From an uncultured Eubacterium sp. (GTDB lineage: Bacteria; Bacillota; Clostridia; Lachnospirales; Lachnospiraceae): a stretch of 12,266 nucleotides of DNA. Both the position numbers and the translations under genes were made by a program. Below, in pieces: positions 1 to 5,503 of this stretch (positions are counted from its first letter, which is position 1; every line of letters starts with the position of its first letter). Where the stretch lies: NCBI GenBank assembly GCA_905236735.1, contig CAJOOU010000203.1, positions 1 to 12,266 of the forward strand, in the 5' to 3' direction. The notes beneath the pieces were generated by a model. The model searched no databases. It was not told where the DNA came from and saw only the letters and a list, made by a program, of their open reading frames with translations.

Positions 1-1
1 G

Positions 2-1210
2 CAGGTGAATTTCAGCCCTGAGCATCTTGAAAAATATCATGGCTGTCCATATATTGTGGGAACGGATGTATTCCCTCTTGATGATGTACCGGATGATGAA
101 GAGCTAAGAAAAAACTATACTTATATGTATAATATGTTCTATGATGCGGCAAAGCGGTTTGATGAAATAAACGAGAAAGAGGGCATAGAATTATATCTGC
201 CTGTGCTTGAAGAGCTTGGAGGCTTTACCTTTGACCGAGCATCGGATTTAAAAGAGCAGCTTTGGACAAAGACAAGGCAGATAGCGGAGCTTTTTAAAGG
301 CGAGAGGGGAGAATATATCTCTTATCTGCCGGATCTTATAGGAGGAGCGGGGGAAAGAGTTCTTAGGAAAAGAAGTTATTATGATAATGTGTTAAGACTG
401 CCGTTTGAAAATATTACCCTGCCGGTGCCACAGGACTTTGATGCAGTTCTGAGGCTCAGATTCGGAGATAATTATATGATGCCGCAAAGAGGCGGCGCAG
501 CGCATGATTATCCGATGTATAAAAAACAGGACGAGTGGATAATGGCGCAAAGAAGGGCGCAGGGCATTGGCGAGGAAGTAAAAATTAAAGCTTCGCCGCA
601 GATTTACAATCCCGCTTTTTTGCTGGATGAGCCGAAGGCGGATGACGAAAATGATTTGGCATACTACAGGGAGATGGTACTGTCCGATGAAGTGTTAAAT
701 GCCAAAAGGCTGGTTTTGCAGTCTGAGAATATGAAACAGGCATTTATAAATATTCTCACAAAAGAAACGGATGTGCCGGCTAAGGAGTGGAGTGCAAAGA
801 TAGAAGTCAAACCCGGACCTTACGGGGAAAAGAGGCAGGAAAGTAGCGAAAAAAAAATAATTGCATATGAGATCATGCCCGGCTCATTTTTGGCCTACGA
901 AAAGGAGATTATAGCAAAAATAAGGAATACTCTGAAGATATTTGAAGAAAATAAGGATGATATTGTTCTGCGGTGGGTAATCCACCCCGGGCAGGAAGAA
1001 CTGAGGGCATATATAGACGAGACGGTTTTTGCGGAGTATGAAAAAATATTGAAAGAGTGCGAAAAAAAGGACTGGATAATTATAGATAAAGATACGGATG
1101 GTGAAAAACTCGCAAAGGAATGCGACGCTTTTTACGGAGATATGTGTGACGAAATCTATATGTTTAAACTGTACAAAAAACCTATTATGATTCAGGACTG
1201 CAGGATTTAG
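2..1210 (+). CDS. LicD-family phosphotransferase with CDP-glycerol-transferase-like C-terminus (5' partial)
   Basis: The frame is open to the left edge, so the true start lies outside the window; the GTG at position 5 is an internal codon. The first ~170 visible residues match the second half of a LicD (PF04991-type) domain: the YHGCPYIVGTDVF segment, the LRLPFENITLPVP segment and a GGAAHDYP motif. They align with residues ~131-291 of the 741-residue protein on the opposite strand, so roughly 120 N-terminal residues, including the catalytic DDDxD motif, should lie upstream. LicD enzymes transfer a phospho-alcohol (phosphocholine, or ribitol phosphate in fukutin/FKRP) from a CDP donor to a glycan. 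After a ~110-residue linker, visible residues 283-401 resemble the C-terminal lobe of CDP-glycerol glycerophosphotransferase-like proteins (KKIIAY, then CDAFYGD, then KPIMI). The N-terminal lobe present in the 741-residue relative is absent. The glycosyltransferase gene follows within 20 bp, suggesting an operon. LicD family is confident; donor and acceptor are unknown. Confidence 0.85.
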   Translation, partial: QVNFSPEHLEKYHGCPYIVGTDVFPLDDVPDDEELRKNYTYMYNMFYDAAKRFDEINEKEGIELYLPVLEELGGFTFDRASDLKEQLWTKTRQIAELFKGERGEYISYLPDLIGGAGERVLRKRSYYDNVLRLPFENITLPVPQDFDAVLRLRFGDNYMMPQRGGAAHDYPMYKKQDEWIMAQRRAQGIGEEVKIKASPQIYNPAFLLDEPKADDENDLAYYREMVLSDEVLNAKRLVLQSENMKQAFINILTKETDVPAKEWSAKIEVKPGPYGEKRQESSEKKIIAYEIMPGSFLAYEKEIIAKIRNTLKIFEENKDDIVLRWVIHPGQEELRAYIDETVFAEYEKILKECEKKDWIIIDKDTDGEKLAKECDAFYGDMCDEIYMFKLYKKPIMIQDCRI

Positions 1211-1215
1211 TTTTT

Positions 1216-1220
1216 GGGGG
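1216..1220 (+). promoter_or_regulatory. Ribosome binding site deciding the glycosyltransferase start
   Basis: A GGGGG run directly abuts ATG 1221 and lies 6 nt before ATG 1227. Normal spacing favours 1227 as the start, which removes two residues (MH) from the longer reading. Confidence 0.5.
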
Positions 1221-1226
1221 ATGCAT

Positions 1227-2930
1227 ATGATTAAAGAAGAATGCTTTACAAAAAGCGGATTTATTACATACAGACACGAGGCAGTGGGACTTGAGGAAGG
1301 CGATGTGGAAGAAATAGCTGCCCTTGATGACATTACCCTTGATGACCTGGCAGGGAAAAATTCAGGCAGGATAGCTGTGGTAATGGTTTCGGAGGAAAGC
1401 GAGAACTGTCTCGGGGAGTTTAACGGATACAGATGGCTGTGGAAGTATGCGGTTTTAAAAGAGGCGGAGGTATTGCCGGAAGAGGCAAAGGCTGTTGTGT
1501 ATTTTCTTGATGAGCAGCTATACGCAGCCAATGAGGAAAAGATAAAAGAAAATGCTTATATCCTGGGAAAATACTCTGCGGTACTTAGGGAAAAGGGGCT
1601 ATTCGACGGATTTTTTATGATGCTTTTGGATGAGGCAAAACAGACCGGACTTGAAAATACCTTTATTAAAACGGCTGAAAGCATGATATCGCAAGGTGAT
1701 GAGTTTTGTGCAGCAGATGAGGACGGCCCTGTTATTACCCTTGGAGGTGAGGGACTTTGCGGCAGCGTGCTTGATACTTTTGCCATAAGCCTGGCAGCTG
1801 AACTTAGAAAACTGGGGAGAGCAGCTGTATGCATGGATGTGGGGGAAGGTATCGGAAACGGAGAGATGCCCTACACAAGAGCTCTGAGGTGGAGGCTGAT
1901 TGCCGCAGCCCGTCCAAGGGCAGTGGTCGGGTTCCAGACTGATTGCTTTGCCGAGAATTTTGGTGACGGACTATTGGTTGGAAATCTTTTCAAAGGTATA
2001 AAATTCCAGTTTGTGTTTGACCATCCTCTTTATATATGTTTTTACCTGATGCAGCCTATAGAAAATTTCTATGCTCTTTGTCTGGACAGGGATTATGCAA
2101 AATATATTAATGATTATATAGATAATACAAAAGAGGCGTTTTTTCTGCCGCCTGCGGGCGAAGAAGGAAATCTTACAAAGAGCGGCAAAAAGGCAGAGGA
2201 AAAGTATTCTCTCAGTTTCATAGGGAAGTACTATGATTACAGAGACCGGCTGGCAGAGATACAGTCCTATCCGGAAGAAAGAAGGATGAGAGCACAGAAT
2301 CTCTATGAACTGATGATGGCAAATCCCGATATGCCCATTGAGGAGGCTTTTAGGATAGTCCTTGATAAATACGAAGGTAAATCACCGGAAGATTTCTCGC
2401 ATAACGAGTATGTGGCAGCGCTACATACGATAAGAGATGTCGGAACTGCGGTAAAGTTCAGTTATAGGGAAAAGGTAATAAAAACAATACTTGATGCCGG
2501 CATAGAACTTCATGTTTTTTCCGAGCAGTGGAAGGACTCGCCTTTTGGCGGCCTAAAAAATCTGATAGTTCATCCGGAGGTAGAGTATACGGACAGTCTT
2601 GATATAATGGCGCAAAGTAAGATTTCTTTAAATGTTATGTCATGGCATAAGGCCGGTATGACGGAGAGAATAGCAAATGCCATGCTAAATAAATCGGTGT
2701 GTCTGACGGATAAGACAAGATATCTTGAGGATGAATTTAAAGACGGAGAAGATATTGTTTTTTTCGATATAAAAGAAACGGAAAAACTTCCGGGTATAAT
2801 AAAAGGGCTACTGGCAGACGAGGAAAAAAGAGAAAAAATAAAGGAGGCGGCATATAAAAAAGCAAAGTCCGGTCATACATGGGAGGCAAGGGCTAAGGCC
2901 TTTGATAAAAAATGTGCGGAATTGAATTAA
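1227..2930 (+). CDS. CgeB-like glycosyltransferase (GT-B fold)
   Basis: A 567-residue protein; an alternative ATG at 1221 adds two residues, but the GGGGG ribosome site spaces better to 1227. Roughly residues 165-310 look like a Rossmann lobe (a VITLGGEGLCGS segment, then VVGFQTDCF and FVFDHPLY). Residues ~325-565 match the DUF3880 / Glyco_trans_1_2 type seen in CgeB-like spore and surface glycosyltransferases: LSFIGKYYDYRDRL, then HVFSEQW, then SKISLNVMSWHKAGMTERI and a CLTDKTRYLEDEF stretch typical of the nucleotide-sugar-binding half. No signal peptide or membrane helix is evident, so it is probably cytoplasmic. It likely adds a sugar to the same surface polymer served by the LicD protein encoded directly upstream. 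The first ~160 residues, acidic and rich in Glu, I cannot assign. Family confident, substrate unknown. Confidence 0.8.
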   Translation: MIKEECFTKSGFITYRHEAVGLEEGDVEEIAALDDITLDDLAGKNSGRIAVVMVSEESENCLGEFNGYRWLWKYAVLKEAEVLPEEAKAVVYFLDEQLYAANEEKIKENAYILGKYSAVLREKGLFDGFFMMLLDEAKQTGLENTFIKTAESMISQGDEFCAADEDGPVITLGGEGLCGSVLDTFAISLAAELRKLGRAAVCMDVGEGIGNGEMPYTRALRWRLIAAARPRAVVGFQTDCFAENFGDGLLVGNLFKGIKFQFVFDHPLYICFYLMQPIENFYALCLDRDYAKYINDYIDNTKEAFFLPPAGEEGNLTKSGKKAEEKYSLSFIGKYYDYRDRLAEIQSYPEERRMRAQNLYELMMANPDMPIEEAFRIVLDKYEGKSPEDFSHNEYVAALHTIRDVGTAVKFSYREKVIKTILDAGIELHVFSEQWKDSPFGGLKNLIVHPEVEYTDSLDIMAQSKISLNVMSWHKAGMTERIANAMLNKSVCLTDKTRYLEDEFKDGEDIVFFDIKETEKLPGIIKGLLADEEKREKIKEAAYKKAKSGHTWEARAKAFDKKCAELN

Positions 2931-2950
2931 GCAAGCGGATTTGCTATGAT
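2922..2950 (+). promoter_or_regulatory. Predicted sigma-70-type promoter for the epimerase operon
   Basis: A -35-like TTGAAT (2922-2927) and a -10-like TATGAT (2945-2950) are separated by exactly 17 nt. The -35 box lies in the last codons of the glycosyltransferase gene. Transcription would start near 2957 and give a leader of about 70 nt before ATG 3030. Called by eye from consensus. Confidence 0.5.
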
Positions 2951-3016
2951 ATAAGTAACTTGAGAAATAACGAACGCCCGGTAAAGAGTATGCCATTTAA
3001 ATTAAACTATCTTAAT

Positions 3017-3021
3017 GGGGG
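3017..3021 (+). promoter_or_regulatory. Ribosome binding site deciding the epimerase start
   Basis: A GGGGG run lies 8 nt before ATG 3030. The earlier in-frame ATG at 3015 has this run inside its own codons, so 3030 is preferred. The resulting N-terminus MNFKITASMMCADF starts where this enzyme family normally starts. Confidence 0.6.
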
Positions 3022-3029
3022 ATAAGAGT

Positions 3030-3692
3030 ATGAACTTTAAAATAACAGCGTCAATGATGTGTGCAGACTTCGGACATCTTGAGGATGAGGTAAGAGCACT
3101 TGAAAAAGCAGGGATTGACGGTTTTCATATTGATATTATGGACGGACGGTATGTGCCTAATTTTGCGATGTCTCTTAACGATTTGAGATATATAGCAGGG
3201 GCGACAAAGCTACCGCTTGATGTGCACCTTATGATAGAGCATCCGAGAACACATATTGATTTGTTTTTAAATACACTTCGTCCGGGAGATACAGTATATA
3301 TACATCCGGAGGCAGAATATCACCCTTCAACAACATTATCCAAGATAATAGATGCAGGCATGGTGCCCGGAATCGCCATTAATCCGGGTACATCAGTGGA
3401 GACGGTAATGGAAATGCTGGTGATAGTGGATAAGGTGCTTGCCATGTCTGTAAACCCGGGCAATGCCGGACAGATGTACCTGCCGTATGTGGGAGCCAAG
3501 GTCGAAAGACTTCTTAAAATGAAGGAGGAGATGAAATTCGAGCTTTGGTGGGACGGAGCGTGCAGTGCCGATAAGCTCAAGGAATTTGCTCCTAAGGGAG
3601 TTGACGGATTCGTACTTGGGACCACGGTGCTTTTCGGTAAGGGAAAAGAGTACAAAGATATCGTTGATGATGTAAGGAAAATGAATATATAG
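3030..3692 (+). CDS. Ribulose-phosphate / allulose-6-phosphate 3-epimerase family protein
   Basis: A 220-residue TIM-barrel epimerase of normal family length. It should interconvert a ketose phosphate and its C3 epimer, such as D-ribulose-5-P and D-xylulose-5-P, in the cytoplasm. The expected metal and acid/base residues are visible: S8 in ASMMCADF, H33 and D35 in FHIDIMDGRYVPN, H66 in DVHLM, and D175 in WWDGACS. The phosphate loop appears as VNPGNAGQ (usually VNPGFGGQ) and VLGTTVLFGKG. The SMMC and WDGAC segments resemble E. coli AlsE (allulose-6-P epimerase; SLMC and VDGSC, from memory) more than classical Rpe, so the substrate could be a pentulose or a hexulose phosphate. It is the first gene of a cassette with the cytidylyltransferase (57 bp downstream) and the zinc dehydrogenase, so it probably supplies their ketose phosphate. 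A housekeeping rpe elsewhere in the genome is likely. Confidence 0.85.
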   Translation: MNFKITASMMCADFGHLEDEVRALEKAGIDGFHIDIMDGRYVPNFAMSLNDLRYIAGATKLPLDVHLMIEHPRTHIDLFLNTLRPGDTVYIHPEAEYHPSTTLSKIIDAGMVPGIAINPGTSVETVMEMLVIVDKVLAMSVNPGNAGQMYLPYVGAKVERLLKMKEEMKFELWWDGACSADKLKEFAPKGVDGFVLGTTVLFGKGKEYKDIVDDVRKMNI

Positions 3693-3700
3693 TTTTAACA

Positions 3701-3730
3701 TGTCATTCCGAGTGAAAGCGAGGAAGCCTT
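3701..3730 (+). repeat. Possible remnant of a dispersed TGTCATTCCGAG-type intergenic repeat
   Basis: The gap between the epimerase and the cytidylyltransferase begins TGTCATTCCGAGTGAAAGCG and continues with GAGGAAGCCTT. It closely resembles the short motif GTCATTCyGAGCGnAGCGAGGAATC, which I recall as a dispersed intergenic repeat in many bacterial genomes. Only one copy lies in this window, so repeat status rests on recall. The downstream ribosome site AGAAAGGGG (3731-3739) begins immediately after it. Confidence 0.4.
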
Positions 3731-3749
3731 AGAAAGGGGATGGAAGTTT

Positions 3750-4448
3750 ATGAACGCAGCACTTGTTTTGGCCGGAGGAAGCGGCAGCAGGATCGGAGGA
3801 GAAAGACCGAAGCAGTATATAAAAATAAACGGAAAGGCCATTATTTTATATACTCTTGAAACGGTATTTGCCTGCGAAAAAATTGAAAGGGTAAGGATAG
3901 TTGCAGCGCCTGAGTGGCAGGACAGAATCCTTTCACACCTTAAGGGCAGGGAATGGGCAGACAAGCTTGACGGGTTTACCGAGCCCGGAGAAACGAGACA
4001 GATGTCGGTGTATAACGGCCTTAAAAAGATGAAAGAATACTTAAAAGATGATGACTATATTCTCATACAGGACGGAGTGCGGCCTCTCACCACGGAAAAA
4101 CAGATAAATGATGTAATAGATGCTGCTCATACGGCGGATGGAGCAGTGCCTATGCTTCCTACCAAAGATACGGTATATCTTTGTGAAGACGGAGAGAAGA
4201 TTACCGGGCTTTTAGACAGACAGACTGTCTTTATGGGCCAGGCTCCGGAGGCCTTTGTTCTTGGCAAATATTTTGCGGCAAATGAAGCTCTTTTGCCATA
4301 CGATATACTTCATGTAAACGGCTCAGCCGAGCCTGCCGTTATGGCGAATATGAATATTGAGATTATACCCGGAGACGAGAAAAACTTTAAGATTACAACG
4401 CAGGTGGATCTGGATAAATTTACGGACATTAAAAAAGGAATTATCTGA
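3750..4448 (+). CDS. IspD/TarI-family CTP:alditol- or methylerythritol-phosphate cytidylyltransferase
   Basis: A 232-residue, full-length IspD/TarI-type protein that joins CTP to a phosphorylated polyol, giving a CDP-alcohol and pyrophosphate. CTP-binding features are present: LAGGSGSR (7-14), PKQ (20-22), the GETRQMSVYNGL segment (80-91) and QDGVRP (107-112). The LLDRQTVFMGQAPEAF segment (154-169) and FKITTQVDLD (213-222) are also family hallmarks. The usual TDExS substrate segment before the C-terminal part is replaced by HVNGSAEP (188-195), so the second substrate may not be methylerythritol phosphate. The start is ATG 3750 behind AGAAAGGGG; an overlapping ATG at 3740 is out of frame. Its stop overlaps the dehydrogenase start (TGATG), implying coupled translation. 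Pairing with a reductase and an epimerase favours CDP-ribitol or another CDP-pentitol (TarI-like); the isoprenoid enzyme IspD remains possible. Confidence 0.85.
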   Translation: MNAALVLAGGSGSRIGGERPKQYIKINGKAIILYTLETVFACEKIERVRIVAAPEWQDRILSHLKGREWADKLDGFTEPGETRQMSVYNGLKKMKEYLKDDDYILIQDGVRPLTTEKQINDVIDAAHTADGAVPMLPTKDTVYLCEDGEKITGLLDRQTVFMGQAPEAFVLGKYFAANEALLPYDILHVNGSAEPAVMANMNIEIIPGDEKNFKITTQVDLDKFTDIKKGII

Positions 4449-5503
4449 TGAAAGCATGGAATCTTCATGATATCGGAGACATAAGATTAGAAAATGTAAA
4501 AGACCCGTCTCCGGGCAGGGGTGAAGTTATTGTAAAAGTAAAGGCCACAGGAATCTGTGGTTCCGATATACCGAGAATATATAAGACGGGAGCTCACAAT
4601 ATGCCTCTTATACCCGGACATGAGTTTGCCGGTGAAGTGGTAAGTGTCGGAGAAGGGGTAAGGAGTGACCTTAAAGGCCAAAGAGTTGCAGCATTTCCTC
4701 TTTTTCCGTGTCATAAATGTCTGCCTTGCAAAAAAGGACTGTATGAGATGTGTGAACATTATGATTTTGCGGGTTCAAGGTCTGATGGCGCTTTTGCGGA
4801 ATATGTCAGAGTGCCGGAATGGAATCTTATAGAGCTGCCTGATGATATCCCCTATAGTCTTGCGGCCATGCTCGAGCCTATGGGTGTGGCTGTACATGCG
4901 CTGCGAACGGCCGATATAAAGGCTGATGATACAATATGTGTAAGCGGAGTGGGTACTATTGGACTTCTTCTGACAGGATTTTTAATTGACGCCGGGTACA
5001 GGAATATATTGGTTATAGGAAACAAGGATTTCCAGAAGGAGAAAGCGGTTAAAATCGGCATTCCGGAAGATAATTTCTGTGACATAAGAAAATACAATCC
5101 GGCAAAGTGGATATCGGATAAGGCTGGTGGGATAGATATTTATTTTGAATGTGTAGGAAAGAATGAGTCGCTTAGCCTTGGAGTAATTGCCGCTGCGCCA
5201 GGAGGTCAGATTATTCTGGTGGGTAATCCCGCATCTGATATGACACTGGAAAAAGATATATACTGGAAAATTACCAGACGGCAGCTTACGGTAAAGGGAA
5301 TATGGAACTCATCCTTTACCGGAAAAGAAGATGACGACTGGCATTATGTCCTTTCGGCTCTTTCACATCTGCCATTTGATGCAGAGGAGTTTATTACCCA
5401 CAGATTTGTTATTGAGGACCTTGAAAAGGGTTTTTGCATTATGAGGGACAAGTCTGAGGATTATATAAAAATACTTATGTTATCTCCGGATTCTCAATCA
5501 TAA
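4448..5503 (+). CDS. Zinc-dependent medium-chain dehydrogenase, GatD/TarJ-like polyol-phosphate dehydrogenase
   Basis: A 351-residue medium-chain (MDR) dehydrogenase/reductase. Catalytic zinc ligands are visible as C37 (GICGSD), H58-E59 (GHEF) and probably E143 (LEPMG). The structural zinc site is C88, C91, C94 and C102. The nucleotide-binding loop is GVGTIG (167-172). Segments such as GICGSDIPRIYKTGAH and HYDFAGSRSDGAFAEY closely resemble E. coli galactitol-1-phosphate dehydrogenase GatD (from memory), so a sugar-alcohol phosphate / ketose phosphate pair is the expected substrate. TarJ, which reduces ribulose-5-P to ribitol-5-P, belongs to the same superfamily. Its start overlaps the cytidylyltransferase stop by one base, linking reduction to CTP activation. 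Its last 29 bp overlap the convergent LicD-fusion gene, which encodes the reverse-strand tail of that protein. Family is certain, exact substrate is not. Confidence 0.88.
   Translation: MKAWNLHDIGDIRLENVKDPSPGRGEVIVKVKATGICGSDIPRIYKTGAHNMPLIPGHEFAGEVVSVGEGVRSDLKGQRVAAFPLFPCHKCLPCKKGLYEMCEHYDFAGSRSDGAFAEYVRVPEWNLIELPDDIPYSLAAMLEPMGVAVHALRTADIKADDTICVSGVGTIGLLLTGFLIDAGYRNILVIGNKDFQKEKAVKIGIPEDNFCDIRKYNPAKWISDKAGGIDIYFECVGKNESLSLGVIAAAPGGQIILVGNPASDMTLEKDIYWKITRRQLTVKGIWNSSFTGKEDDDWHYVLSALSHLPFDAEEFITHRFVIEDLEKGFCIMRDKSEDYIKILMLSPDSQS

Noticed and set aside
5..7. GTG as the start codon of the first LicD gene
   Set aside because: The frame is open to the left edge and the protein would lack the catalytic half of LicD, so the gene simply continues upstream.
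884..1531. 215-codon open frame on the - strand across the LicD/glycosyltransferase junction
   Set aside because: It is antisense to two well-supported proteins and its translation resembles no family; it is a shadow frame.
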